Positions 51,322 through 60,093 of a DNA stretch of 64,000 nucleotides are shown here, piece by piece. Below the pieces are notes generated by a model that was not told the origin of the DNA, did no database searches, and worked only from the letters and a program-made list of their open reading frames with translations. Position 1 is the stretch's first letter. Every line of letters begins with the position of its first letter. The DNA is from Xanthomonas euvesicatoria pv. euvesicatoria (GTDB lineage Bacteria > Pseudomonadota > Gammaproteobacteria > Xanthomonadales > Xanthomonadaceae), in NCBI RefSeq assembly GCF_020880415.1, contig NZ_JAJIUJ010000075.1, forward strand, positions 1 to 64,000, given 5' to 3'. The position numbers and the translations under genes were made by a program.

Positions 51322-52368
51322 ATGCGTTTGACCGTCACTTCCCACGCTCCTGCGCCGCGCCGGCGTTTTTCGCGGCGCATCGCGCTGCTGGTGTTGGCCG
51401 CGCTGCCGCTGTTGCACAGCGCGCATGCGCAGGCCGAAGGCAAGCTGCGGATCGCCAAGCAATTCGGCATCGTTTACCTGCTGCTGGACGTGGCGCAGGA
51501 CCAGAAGTTGATCGAACAGCAGGGCAAGGCCGCCGGTGTGGACATCGACGTGCAATTCCTGCAGCTCTCCGGTGGGGCGGCAGTCAACGATGCGTTGTTG
51601 ACCGGTTCGATCGATATCGCCGGTGCCGGTGTCGGGCCGCTGTTCACCATCTGGGACCGCACGCGCGGCCGCCAGAATGTCCGCGGCGTCGCATCGCTGG
51701 GCAATTTCCCGTACTACCTGATCAGCAACACTCCGCGCATCAAGTCCATCGGCGATTTCACGCCAAAGGACCGCATTGCGGTGCCGGCAACAGGTGTCTC
51801 GGTGCAGTCGCGGTTTCTGCAGCATGCCTCGCAACAACGCTGGGGCGACAAGGGCACCCATCAGCTCGACGCGCTACAGGTCGCCTTGCCGCATCCGGAT
51901 GCCGCCGCGGCGATCATCCGTGGGCGTACCGAAATCACCGCGCATTTTGCCAGCCCGCCGTTTCAGGAGCAGGAACTGGCGCGCAACCCGGCCGCGCATA
52001 TCGTCACCAGTTCCTACGAGATCGAAGGCGGCCCGTCGTCGGCAACGGTGTTGTACGCCACCGAAAAATTCCGCAAGGACAATCCCAAGACCTACCGCGC
52101 GTTTGTCGCCGCACTGGACCAGGCGGCGAAGTTCGTCACGGCCCATCCGGAGCAGGCGGCCGATATCTTCCTGCGTCGTAATGGCTCGGGCATCGACCGC
52201 GCGCTGGTGCTGCAGATCCTCAAGGACCCGAAAGTGCAGTTCACCGTGGCACCGCAGAACACGCTGGGGCTGGGCAAGTTCATGCAGCACAGCGGGGCGA
52301 TCAAGCAGGCGCCGGGCAAGGCGGGCGATTACTTTTTCGACGACCCGCTGATTGCGGGCGGGAGCTGA
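51322..52368 (+). CDS. ABC transporter substrate-binding protein (sulfonate/taurine type)
   Basis: A 348-residue periplasmic binding protein with signal peptide (RRIALLVLAALPLLHSAHAQA; cleavage near residue 37). The SsuA/TauA/NMT1-like fold is indicated by LRIAKQFGIVYLLLDVAQDQ, FLQLSGGAAVNDALLTGSID and IAGAGVGPLFTIWDR. It delivers a small sulfonated or nitrogenous ligand to the permease encoded two genes on. The ligand cannot be read from sequence. It starts 40 nt after the dioxygenase. Confidence 0.88.
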   Translation: MRLTVTSHAPAPRRRFSRRIALLVLAALPLLHSAHAQAEGKLRIAKQFGIVYLLLDVAQDQKLIEQQGKAAGVDIDVQFLQLSGGAAVNDALLTGSIDIAGAGVGPLFTIWDRTRGRQNVRGVASLGNFPYYLISNTPRIKSIGDFTPKDRIAVPATGVSVQSRFLQHASQQRWGDKGTHQLDALQVALPHPDAAAAIIRGRTEITAHFASPPFQEQELARNPAAHIVTSSYEIEGGPSSATVLYATEKFRKDNPKTYRAFVAALDQAAKFVTAHPEQAADIFLRRNGSGIDRALVLQILKDPKVQFTVAPQNTLGLGKFMQHSGAIKQAPGKAGDYFFDDPLIAGGS

Positions 52369-52371
52369 GCG

Positions 52372-53205
52372 ATGAGCACGCCCCTGCTGCAGGTCGATCA
52401 TGTCAGCCTGGAATATGCCTCGGCCCAGCGCGTGGTGCGCGCGACCCATCGCGTGCGCTTCGATGTGCACGAAGCCGACCGCTTCGTGCTGCTGGGGCCC
52501 TCAGGCTGCGGTAAATCCACATTGCTCAAGGCGGTGGCCGGTTTCGTTGCGCCGCGCGAAGGACAGATCCGCCTGCAGGGTCATGCGGTCACCGGTCCCG
52601 GGCCGGACCGGGTGGTGGTGTTCCAGGAATTCGACCAGTTGGCACCATGGAAAACCGTGCGCGAGAACGTGGTGTTCGGGCTGCGTGCGGCGCGCAAACT
52701 CGGCCGTGCCGAGGCGCGCGAGCGGGCAGACGACAGTCTGGCCCAGGTCGGGCTGAGCGGATTTGCAGATGCTTACCCGCACACCTTGTCCGGCGGCATG
52801 AAGCAGCGTGTGGCCATCGCACGCGCCCTGGCGATGCGCCCGCGTGTCCTGCTGATGGATGAACCGTTCGCGGCACTGGATGCGCTGACGCGTTCGCGCA
52901 TGCAGGAGCAGGTGCTGGAATTGTGGGAACAATTGCACTTCACGCTGTTGTTCGTCACCCATTCCATCGAAGAAGCATTGGTGGTCGGCAATCGCGTGTT
53001 GCTGTTGTCGCCGCACCCGGGCCAGGTGCGCGCCGAACTCAACGCGCATGCCTTCGGCCCGCACAGTGCCGGCAGCGTGGCCTTCCAGCAGACCGCGCAA
53101 CGCATTCACCGGCTGCTGTTCGATCTGCCCGATGACACGCTGGACGACGACAAGGTGGCACCGCTGCGTCGCCCGTCCCTGCGCCAACGCGAGGCGCTGA
53201 CATGA
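52372..53205 (+). CDS. ABC transporter ATP-binding protein (SsuB/TauB type)
   Basis: A 277-residue importer ATPase. Walker A LLGPSGCGKSTLL, Q-loop VVFQEFDQLAPWKTV, signature LSGGMKQRVAIARAL, Walker B VLLMDEPFAALDAL and switch His in LFVTHSIEEAL. The PWKTV sequence after the Q-loop is typical of the nitrate/sulfonate/taurine group. It lies 3 nt after the binding-protein gene and overlaps the permease start by 4 nt. Confidence 0.92.
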   Translation: MSTPLLQVDHVSLEYASAQRVVRATHRVRFDVHEADRFVLLGPSGCGKSTLLKAVAGFVAPREGQIRLQGHAVTGPGPDRVVVFQEFDQLAPWKTVRENVVFGLRAARKLGRAEARERADDSLAQVGLSGFADAYPHTLSGGMKQRVAIARALAMRPRVLLMDEPFAALDALTRSRMQEQVLELWEQLHFTLLFVTHSIEEALVVGNRVLLLSPHPGQVRAELNAHAFGPHSAGSVAFQQTAQRIHRLLFDLPDDTLDDDKVAPLRRPSLRQREALT

Positions 53206-54086
53206 GCCGCAGTACCGCAAGCGCAGTGCCGCCGATTCCACCGGTGCGGCCCGAGTACGAAGTGGCACTGACCCCGCTGGACCCTGCCCTGGGCGCCGCG
53301 ACCACGCCCACGCGTTGGCACGCACCGCCCTGGCTGCGCAAGGCATTGGTGCTGGTGGTCTTGGTCGCGGCATGGGAAATCGCCGCGCGGCTGGTCGGCG
53401 ACGATCTGATGCTGCCCGGCGCAGTGCAGACCGCGCGCGCGTTCTACGACGGGCTGCTGTCGGGCGAACTGCTGCGCCGGGTCGGTGCGTCGTTGCGCGT
53501 GCTGGCGCAAGGTTATGCGCTGGGCGTGCTGCTGGCGTTCGTGCTGACCGCGCTGGCCGCTTCCACGCGCTGTGGCCGCGATGTGCTCGGCACGCTGACC
53601 GCCATGTTCAACCCGCTGCCGGCCATTGCGCTGTTGCCGCTGGCCTTGCTGTGGTTCGGGCTGGGCACCGGCAGCCTGGTGTTCGTGCTGGTGCACTCGG
53701 TCCTGTGGCCGCTGGCGCTGACCACCTACGCCGGCTTCCAGGCGGTACCGGACACGCTGCGCATGGCCGGGCGCAACTACGGCCTGCGCGGCCCGCGCTA
53801 TGTGGTGCAACTGCTGGTTCCGGCGGCGCTGCCGGCGATCCTGTCCGGGCTGAAGATCGGCTGGGCATTCGCCTGGCGCACCCTGATCGCCGCCGAACTG
53901 GTGTTCGGCGCCACCTCCGGCCAGGGCGGCCTGGGCTGGTACATCTTCCAGAACCGCAATGAGCTTTACACCGACAAGGTCTTCGCGGGGCTGGCAATGG
54001 TGATCGTGCTGGGGCTGCTGGTGGAGGGCGTGGTGTTCCAGGCGATCGAGCGGCTCACGGTGCGTCGCTGGGGCATGCAGCGCTAG
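53202..54086 (+). CDS. ABC transporter permease (SsuC/TauC type)
   Basis: A 294-residue inner-membrane permease with about six membrane segments from residue 45 on. The coupling-helix EAA motif is recognisable in DTLRMAGRNYGLRGPRYVVQ, followed by LLVPAALPAILSGLKIGWAF. It probably acts as a homodimer with the ATPase dimer and the periplasmic binding protein. The N-terminal 40 residues are a Pro-rich cytoplasmic extension. It is the last gene of the importer operon. Confidence 0.9.
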   Translation: MSRSTASAVPPIPPVRPEYEVALTPLDPALGAATTPTRWHAPPWLRKALVLVVLVAAWEIAARLVGDDLMLPGAVQTARAFYDGLLSGELLRRVGASLRVLAQGYALGVLLAFVLTALAASTRCGRDVLGTLTAMFNPLPAIALLPLALLWFGLGTGSLVFVLVHSVLWPLALTTYAGFQAVPDTLRMAGRNYGLRGPRYVVQLLVPAALPAILSGLKIGWAFAWRTLIAAELVFGATSGQGGLGWYIFQNRNELYTDKVFAGLAMVIVLGLLVEGVVFQAIERLTVRRWGMQR

Positions 54087-54165
54087 CGCGGCCCCGGCGG
54101 CACGGTCGCGTGCGCTTAACGAAGTTGGCTTATGCTTCGGCCCCCATTCTCTGCCGCTCGCCGCC

Positions 54166-54519
54166 ATGCCCACTGCCCCCTTCACCGCCTACCTGTACCC
54201 GGTTCTGCTGCTGATCGCCAGCAACGTGTTCATGACCTTCGCCTGGTACGGGCACCTGAAGTACAAGACCACGCCGCTGATGATCGCCATCCTGGTCAGC
54301 TGGGGCATCGCGTTCTTCGAATACTGCCTGCAGGTGCCTGGCAACCGTCTGGGCAGCGCGGTGTATTCGGCGCCGCAGCTCAAGGGCATGCAGGAAGTGA
54401 TCACGCTGCTGGTCTTTGCCGGTTTCTCCACCTTCTACCTGGGGCAGTCGCTGAAGTGGAACCATTGGGCCGCGTTCGGCCTGATCCTGGTGGCCGCGTT
54501 CCTGATGTTCAAGGAATAG
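54166..54519 (+). CDS. DMT-superfamily small membrane protein (DUF486)
   Basis: A 117-residue, four-helix membrane protein. The family pattern is clear: VLLLIASNVFMTFAWYGHLK, then ILVSWGIAFFEYCLQVPGNR, YSAPQLKGMQEVITLLVFAG and LKWNHWAAFGLILVAAFLMF. DUF486 proteins resemble half-size EamA or SMR transporters and probably dimerise. No substrate is known. It is a single gene with a REP-like hairpin after it. Confidence 0.88.
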   Translation: MPTAPFTAYLYPVLLLIASNVFMTFAWYGHLKYKTTPLMIAILVSWGIAFFEYCLQVPGNRLGSAVYSAPQLKGMQEVITLLVFAGFSTFYLGQSLKWNHWAAFGLILVAAFLMFKE

Positions 54520-54539
54520 AGGCAAAGCGCCCTCTCGCT

Positions 54540-54633
54540 CGTAGGCGCGCACCCGGGGTCGGCCTCGCAAGAGCCCCCTGCGGTGCGTGGGCCTTACCGG
54601 GAATGCCATATCGCGCCCGGATGCGCTCCTACG
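54540..54633. repeat. Diverged REP-like inverted repeat
   Basis: Left arm CGTAGGCGCGCACCCGGG (54540-54557), right arm CCCGGATGCGCTCCTACG (54616-54633); they pair imperfectly around a 58-nt centre. Both arms resemble those of the element at 3184-3254, with a longer interior. It lies between convergent genes. Confidence 0.65.
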
Positions 54634-54645
54634 GCGTCAGGGTGC

Positions 54646-55569
54646 CTAGTTCGCCGGTTCGACCCACCGTGCGAACACCGCATCGATTTGCGCGTCCTTG
54701 ACCGGCTTGCCCTTCTGCGCTGACTCGGCCTGCTCGAACATCGGTACGATCATCGCCATGCCGTCCGGCTTGGTTTTCAGATGCAGACCCGGTGGCGTTT
54801 GCAGGAATGCGGCCCAGCGCGCGCGCACCTTGGCCCAATACCCCTGTGTGCCTTTCCAGTACGCATAGGCCGGGGCGAAGTCCACCTCGGTGGTCTTGCG
54901 GTAATCGTTGAAGCCGAACTCGCGTGCAATCGCTTCCTGGGTGCCGTCGGGCTTGCGCAGCACCTTGGTGTTGAATTGTTCGTGGGTCCAGCCGTTCGGC
55001 GTCAGCGTGTGCCGGTTGATCACCGATAGCGCGTTGTAGTCGCTGCGCCTGGTGTACTCGCGCCGCGGCAACGGGCGCCAGCTGGGATCGCTGGTCCAGG
55101 TGGGGTGGCCATCGGCGTAGTCCCAGCGGCCGGTGCCGCAATAACGCGGCGCGTCGCTGACTTCGTACACACATTGCGTCCAGGTGCCGCTGGTGATGGC
55201 CGGCGCCAGCGCATGCACCGTCCAGGTCTGCTCGGCGGTGAATTCAAACCGTTGCGGTGCTTCGAAGGTCCAGTCCTGCCGCCAATGCTTGGTCACGTGC
55301 CCGGTCTTTTCGTCGACCAGCACGTGCTGCAGCACCAGCCTGCGCGGCGAATCCTCCACCACGATGACCACTTCGCTGGCGCCGCTGCGCATCGCCGAAG
55401 CGCGTTCGTAGCCGGGCTTGAGCAGCACGGTTTCGTCGAACGCGAAATCCACCGCGTACTCGCCCTGCATCGCCAGGATGCTCTGCCGATCGCGCTGAGC
55501 ATCGGCGGCGGCAATCAACGGCAACAGGCTCAGTGTGGCGGCGACACAGCGGGAGAACAATCGCCTCAT
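54646..55569 (-). CDS. DUF6607 family protein in the hemin-uptake cluster
   Basis: A 307-residue secreted protein (signal peptide ending LLPLIAAADA near residue 25). The family is marked by aromatic-rich segments such as HVTKHWRQDWTFEAPQRFEF, CVYEVSDAPRYCGTGRW and TRRSDYNALSVINRHTL. It is the fourth gene of a run hemP, TonB receptor, heme-utilisation-like gene, this gene, all on the - strand with short gaps. A periplasmic role in heme handling is suggested by this context only. GTG 55575 is an alternative start. Confidence 0.8.
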   Translation of the reverse strand: MRRLFSRCVAATLSLLPLIAAADAQRDRQSILAMQGEYAVDFAFDETVLLKPGYERASAMRSGASEVVIVVEDSPRRLVLQHVLVDEKTGHVTKHWRQDWTFEAPQRFEFTAEQTWTVHALAPAITSGTWTQCVYEVSDAPRYCGTGRWDYADGHPTWTSDPSWRPLPRREYTRRSDYNALSVINRHTLTPNGWTHEQFNTKVLRKPDGTQEAIAREFGFNDYRKTTEVDFAPAYAYWKGTQGYWAKVRARWAAFLQTPPGLHLKTKPDGMAMIVPMFEQAESAQKGKPVKDAQIDAVFARWVEPAN

Positions 55570-55626
55570 CGGCACTCTCGGTAGTCATTGGGGAACATCA
55601 GGGACGCGCGCGCAGCAGCGACATCG

Positions 55627-56239
55627 TCATGACACGGGGTCGGCACCGCGGGCATTCACCGCGGCAGTACGCAGCGCTGCAGCGCGCGCGCAGCAACAAT
55701 CGTCCACGACCACGCGGCCGTCGATGCCCTCGTCGCGCGCCAACCGTGCAGCAACCTCAGCGCCCAGCGCAGAGACGGTGGCCAGGCTGGCGGTGATGGG
55801 GTGACCGTGGGTGACCGTGGCTGGCCGCAGGCTGCAAGCGCAGCGCGCTCAAGCGCCATGCATCGCCGCGCATGCGTCCGGCCAGGCGGCGCCATAGCCG
55901 TTCGCCGACGCCCAGTTCGTGCGTGTCCATCGGCAGTGGCGGCAGCCGAGAGACCAGGCGGTCCCAGCTCAGGAAATCGCTGTCGGGCAACAGGCAAAGC
56001 CGCCAGCAGCACTGTCCTGCCGCATCGAAGAACCAGATGCCCTCGTGCACGCCGTCGCTGTCCACCCGACGGGACGCGGCTGCAGCGACTGCGTGCTGCC
56101 AACCATCCAGTTCGTTGCCCAACGCAGGCCGATACAGGCAAAGCACCGTCCCTAGCGCCGCCAACTGCTGTGGTCGTGGCAGTGCCGCGCGGGTAGCGCG
56201 TGCATGCAGGGGCAACGGGATGGCGCGGAGGTTGGGCAT
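55627..56239 (-). pseudogene. Heme-utilisation-like gene broken by a 10-bp duplication
   Basis: From ATG 56239 the frame runs MPNLRAIPLPLHARATRA through EGIWFFDAAGQCCWRLCLLP and DSDFLSWDRLVSRLP, then ALRLQPAASHGH, after which it turns to arginine-rich residues and stops at 55757. A tandem copy of a 10-bp unit (55801-55820) sits exactly there. Removing one copy restores PITASLATVSALGAEVAARL then ARDEGIDGRVVVDDCCCARA to a stop at 55627: 603 nt, 200 codons plus stop. The EGIWFFD...LLPDSDF region recalls HmuS/ChuX-like heme proteins, and it starts 6 nt after the TonB-receptor stop, so a role in heme use is likely. The intact form would be a cytoplasmic protein. Confidence 0.75.
55801..55820. repeat. 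10-bp tandem duplication causing the frameshift
   Basis: GTGACCGTGG occurs twice head to tail. Ten is not a multiple of three, so the second copy shifts the frame of the minus-strand gene. Slippage between the copies could restore it. Confidence 0.85.
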
Positions 56240-56244
56240 GGCCG

Positions 56245-58476
56245 CTACCAGTTCACGGCCAGGCTGACCGAAGCAGTGCGCCCGGCGCCAGTGAAGCGGT
56301 CCAGCACCGTGCTGCTGGCCAGCGTGCCGTTGGGCAGCGCGTTCCAGTCCACGTAACGGCGATCGGCCAGGTTAAACACGCCTGCGGTGAGCTTGGCGCC
56401 GGGCGCGAATTCCCAATGCCCCATCAGATCCAGCGTGGCGTAGCCGGCCGGCACGTAATAGCTGTCCAGCTGCGGGCGATGTTTGCGGGCCACAAAGGTA
56501 CCGATCACTTCTGCGCCCCAGCGATCACTGTCGAAGGCCATGCCAAGCGTGCCGCGCAACGGGTCGACCGAACTGAGCGGCGTGCCGTCGGTGAGGTTGT
56601 CGCCTTCCGCATAGGCAACGGCACTGTTCAACGACCAGCCTTGCCAACCCGCCAGCATGCCCAGATCGATGCCCGCGCGCGCCTCTGCGCCCTTGATCAC
56701 CACATCGTCCACGTTGCGCGACTGGAACAGCGCCAGCCCGTCGGCATTCACGCCAGCCGGCGCATACGATTCGATGAAGTTGCGATAGTCGGTGTAGTAC
56801 ACGGCGAGCCCGAAATAGCCGACCGCATCGTTGAAACGCAGGCCCAGTTCGCCACCGCGGCTGGTCTCCGATTTCAGATCCGGATTGGCGATGGCGGTGT
56901 AGCGCGCCTGCAGATTGGTGAAACCGATATTGACGTCGTTGTACGGCGGCGCGCGGAAGCCATGCGCGTAATTGGCATACGCCGACCAGGCGTCCGAAAA
57001 CCGCCACACCGCACCGAACTTGGGAGACACCTGGGTCTCGTCGATGGTCTCGGCGGCAACGCCGGGATTGTCTTCGCGGAAGATGTCGTCCACCTGCGGC
57101 GACAGCCGGAAATAATCCACGCGCACGCCCGGCGTCAGCGACAGCTGGCCATCGAGCAGGCCGATCTCGTCCTGCGCATACAACCCGAGCTTGGTGGTTT
57201 CGCTCATCGGGAAATCGCGCACCGGAAACACGTCCTGACCGACGCGATTGCTCACCACGCCATTGGCCAGATTGACCGAATAGCCGTCGCGCTTGGCGCG
57301 CGTATCGGTCCAGGTGCAATCCAGCCCATAGGTGATTTCGTGGCTGAGGGTGCCGGTTTCGATGGACTTATGCGCGTTGACCAGCAGGCCGTAAACACGC
57401 TGATCGAAATTATGTTCGTTATGCCGGCGCGTGGTGTTGCCGCGCAGTTCGTTGGTGCGTTGCAGGCTCTCGCTGTCCTGGCGATACAGCTGCCACTGCA
57501 GATCGTCGGTCCACACGGAATCCAGCGCATCGACTTCATGCCGCAGCGAGACCCGCGCACGTGTCTGATGATCGCGTCCTTGCTGCGACAGGATGCGTAG
57601 CGACGCCGTCGGACTCCGCGTATCGACGCCGGTCAATGCATCGATGCTGCCGTAGTCTTCGTTGCCTTCGACCGTGAGTTTGAAGCGCTGTTGTGCGCTT
57701 GGGGCGTACACCAGTTTGGCGAGCACACTGCGCCCATCGATGCGCTGCGGATTGGCCGCAGTGCGGGTGAAATCGCGGCTGCGGTCATCGCCCTGGTTTT
57801 GCGCCTCCTGGCCCTGGCGATGACTCACCGCCACCAAGCCGCTCCAGCGTTCGCCACCGAACGCGCCGGTGGCACCGGCAAACAGGCCGTTCCAGTCGCC
57901 TTCGTAGCCGAACTTCAGGCCGACGTAGCTGTGCTTGTCTGCGCTCAGATAGTCCGACGGATCCTTGGTGACGAAAGCGACCACGCCGCCCAATGCATCC
58001 GAGCCATACAACGAGCTGGCCGGCCCGCGTACCACTTCCACGCGCTTGAGCGTTTCCAGGTCGACGAAGTTACGGTTGGCGTTGAGATAGCTGCCGAAGC
58101 TGAAGGTGTCCGACACCGGCACGTTATCCACCAGCATCGCCACGCGGTTGCCATCCAGCCCGCGGATGCGGATGCCGTTGGCACCGGTGAAGCGGCCGCT
58201 GGTGCTGGTGACCGACACGCCCGGCGTGTAGCGGAACAGATCCTTGAGTTCGCGCACCAGTTGGTTGTCGAGCTGTTCGCGGTCGATCACATCCACCGTG
58301 CTGGGCACATCCACCAGCGCGCGCTGGGTGCGCGTGGCGGTGACCTGGAGCCGGTCGAAGTCGTGCACCTCACGCGCACCCTCCGCTCCGGCATCGCGTT
58401 CGGCAGCACGGGCACACAAGGAAATAGCGGGCAGCGCCAGCGACAGCGCGACCACCAGCGGATGCAGGCGGATCAT
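56245..58476 (-). CDS. TonB-dependent heme/hemoglobin receptor
   Basis: Outer-membrane receptor of 743 residues. Signal peptide (LVVALSLALPAISLCARA), plug domain from DRLQVTATRTQRALVDVPST to VEVVRGPASSLYGSDALGG, then a 22-strand barrel. The two motifs typical of heme receptors of the HmuR/HemR type are present: FRAP in AHGFRAPPYNDVN and NPNL-like NPDL in IANPDLKSETSRGG. It ends in the aromatic-terminated strand SVSLAVNW. It imports heme with TonB energy; expression is probably Fur-controlled from the region before hemP. Confidence 0.92.
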   Translation of the reverse strand: MIRLHPLVVALSLALPAISLCARAAERDAGAEGAREVHDFDRLQVTATRTQRALVDVPSTVDVIDREQLDNQLVRELKDLFRYTPGVSVTSTSGRFTGANGIRIRGLDGNRVAMLVDNVPVSDTFSFGSYLNANRNFVDLETLKRVEVVRGPASSLYGSDALGGVVAFVTKDPSDYLSADKHSYVGLKFGYEGDWNGLFAGATGAFGGERWSGLVAVSHRQGQEAQNQGDDRSRDFTRTAANPQRIDGRSVLAKLVYAPSAQQRFKLTVEGNEDYGSIDALTGVDTRSPTASLRILSQQGRDHQTRARVSLRHEVDALDSVWTDDLQWQLYRQDSESLQRTNELRGNTTRRHNEHNFDQRVYGLLVNAHKSIETGTLSHEITYGLDCTWTDTRAKRDGYSVNLANGVVSNRVGQDVFPVRDFPMSETTKLGLYAQDEIGLLDGQLSLTPGVRVDYFRLSPQVDDIFREDNPGVAAETIDETQVSPKFGAVWRFSDAWSAYANYAHGFRAPPYNDVNIGFTNLQARYTAIANPDLKSETSRGGELGLRFNDAVGYFGLAVYYTDYRNFIESYAPAGVNADGLALFQSRNVDDVVIKGAEARAGIDLGMLAGWQGWSLNSAVAYAEGDNLTDGTPLSSVDPLRGTLGMAFDSDRWGAEVIGTFVARKHRPQLDSYYVPAGYATLDLMGHWEFAPGAKLTAGVFNLADRRYVDWNALPNGTLASSTVLDRFTGAGRTASVSLAVNW

Positions 58477-58722
58477 CAGGAACCTTTACGCGTCCCCCGG
58501 CGGCGCGGGCGGCATAAGCCAAACGCGGCAGGGAAGATGGAGTTGAGTGGCGGGCGGCGGCGGCAGCGCCCGCTGCGATCTTGCGCACACGCGTCGAGCG
58601 AGTACGCAAAGATGGGATGCGATGGCAATCGAGCGTTGCGCGCAGAGCAGGATCGCGTCATCGGCACTGACGGCGGACGGCGATCGTTGCGGCAGCGGCT
58701 GTGCGCAGCCCAGTGGCTGGAA

Positions 58723-58920
58723 TTACTTGGTCAGGATCAGCTTGTCGTTGCTGGTGTGGCGCAGGCGATAGACGCGATCGCCGTGCTGGATCAGCACTTC
58801 ACGCCGGCCCTTGAGCAGCGCTTGGCTGCTGATGAGCTCTTCGGCGGGCACGGCGCGCGGCGTGGCGCGGTCGCGCAGATTGACCGGTTCGGAGCAAAGC
58901 AGCACGGGGTGTGCGGTCAT
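58723..58920 (-). CDS. hemP: Hemin uptake protein HemP
   Basis: A 65-residue protein. The conserved C-terminal half, SQALLKGRREVLIQHGDRVY then RLRHTSNDKLILTK, is the HemP/HmuP signature; the N-terminal part is variable. In other bacteria this small protein is required for, or activates, heme-receptor expression. The ATG at 58920 is chosen over an upstream one that overlaps the Fur-box-like sequences. It is the first gene of the hemin cluster; the receptor begins 246 nt downstream. Confidence 0.92.
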   Translation of the reverse strand: MTAHPVLLCSEPVNLRDRATPRAVPAEELISSQALLKGRREVLIQHGDRVYRLRHTSNDKLILTK

Positions 58921-58950
58921 GATCTGGTTCTCCAGGCGGTTGGCCAGACA

Positions 58951-58994
58951 AATAATAACCATTCTCATTTAATGATCAAGAGCCATTCTCATTT
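58951..58994. promoter_or_regulatory. Fur-box-like repeats before hemP
   Basis: Two copies of CCATTCTCATTT (58959-58970 and 58983-58994). The first is preceded by AATAATAA, giving on the minus strand TGAGAAT-G-GTTATTA, close to the Fur 7-1-7 pattern TGATAAT-N-ATTATCA. This is the only strongly AT-rich stretch nearby and lies 30-75 nt before the hemP ATG. Iron-dependent repression by Fur is the expected control. Confidence 0.65.
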
Positions 58995-59124
58995 GAAAGG
59001 TGGGATGTTTAAATCGCCCCTTGATTTTCGATTGACCACAGCAATCGAACGGATGGTGTGTCGCTGCCCTCAGCTGCGGTGACTGCTACAAGCATCGACC
59101 GCAGCACTCGATCGACCCAATGGC

Positions 59125-60093
59125 TCAGCGCGTGCTCGACTCCACCTGCGCCCACCCGGCGTCATCGACCTGATCCAGGGTGTCCAGGGCACCGAGATTC
59201 TCTTCCAACTGTGTGACCCGGCTCGCGCCCAGGATCACGCTGGACACATGCCGGTTGCGCAGGCACCAGGCGATGGCCAACTGCGCCGGCGACTGGCCAA
59301 GCTCGGCCGCCACCGCGCAGAACGCGCGGGCGCGCTCCAGCCGGCGCGCTTCCGGCGCGCCCAGCACTTCGTCCTGCAACCATTGGTTACCCGGCTGGCC
59401 CAGACGGCTGTCGGCCTCCACGCCCGCGTTGTACTTGCCGGTCAGCAGGCCCGAGGCCAGCGGCGACCAGATCGTGGTGCCCAGCCCGCTCTCGCACAGT
59501 GGCGCGTATTCGCGCTCCAGCCGCTCGCGATGCAGCAGGTTGTATTGCGGCTGTTCCATCGCCGGCGCATGCAGATGTTCGCGTTCGGCAATGGCGATGG
59601 CCTCGCGCAACTGCGCGACGCTCCATTCGGATGTGCCCCAGTACAGCACCTTGCCCTGGCGGATCAGCGCATCCATGGCGCGTACGGTTTCCTGGATCGG
59701 GGTGTCCGGATCGGGCCGATGGCAGTAATAGAGGTCCAGGTACTCCACGCGCAGGCGCTTGAGCGCGGCGTGGCAGGCATCGGTGACATGCTTGCGCGAG
59801 AGCCCGCGCTGGGTCGGCCGCGGGCTGTCGACCGCACCGAAAAACACCTTGCTCGACACGCAGAAGCCATCGCGCGGCAAACGCAGATCGGCGATCACAT
59901 CGCCCATCACTTCCTCGGCGCGGCCGCGCGCGTAGACCTCGGCGTTATCAAAAAAATTGATGCCGTTGTCCCAGGCGGCGGCAATTAGATTGCGCGCTTC
60001 GCTGCGCCCGATCTGTTTGCCGAAGGTGACCCAGGCCCCGAACGACAAGGCCGATAGCTGCAGCCCGGTGGAACCCAGACGTCGGTAAAGCAT
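59125..60093 (-). CDS. Aldo/keto reductase (YghZ/Kv-beta type)
   Basis: A 322-residue NADPH-dependent TIM-barrel reductase. The tetrad is visible: Asp and Tyr in NFFDNAEVYARGRAE, Lys in VSSKVFFG, His in YYCHRPDPDTP. NADPH-binding sequences near the C-terminus (VILGASRVTQLEENLGAL) fit the Kv-beta/YghZ branch. It reduces aldehydes or ketones such as methylglyoxal; the true substrate is unknown. The ATG at 60093 follows GGGAG; the frame is open upstream but not protein-like. Confidence 0.92.
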   Translation of the reverse strand: MLYRRLGSTGLQLSALSFGAWVTFGKQIGRSEARNLIAAAWDNGINFFDNAEVYARGRAEEVMGDVIADLRLPRDGFCVSSKVFFGAVDSPRPTQRGLSRKHVTDACHAALKRLRVEYLDLYYCHRPDPDTPIQETVRAMDALIRQGKVLYWGTSEWSVAQLREAIAIAEREHLHAPAMEQPQYNLLHRERLEREYAPLCESGLGTTIWSPLASGLLTGKYNAGVEADSRLGQPGNQWLQDEVLGAPEARRLERARAFCAVAAELGQSPAQLAIAWCLRNRHVSSVILGASRVTQLEENLGALDTLDQVDDAGWAQVESSTR

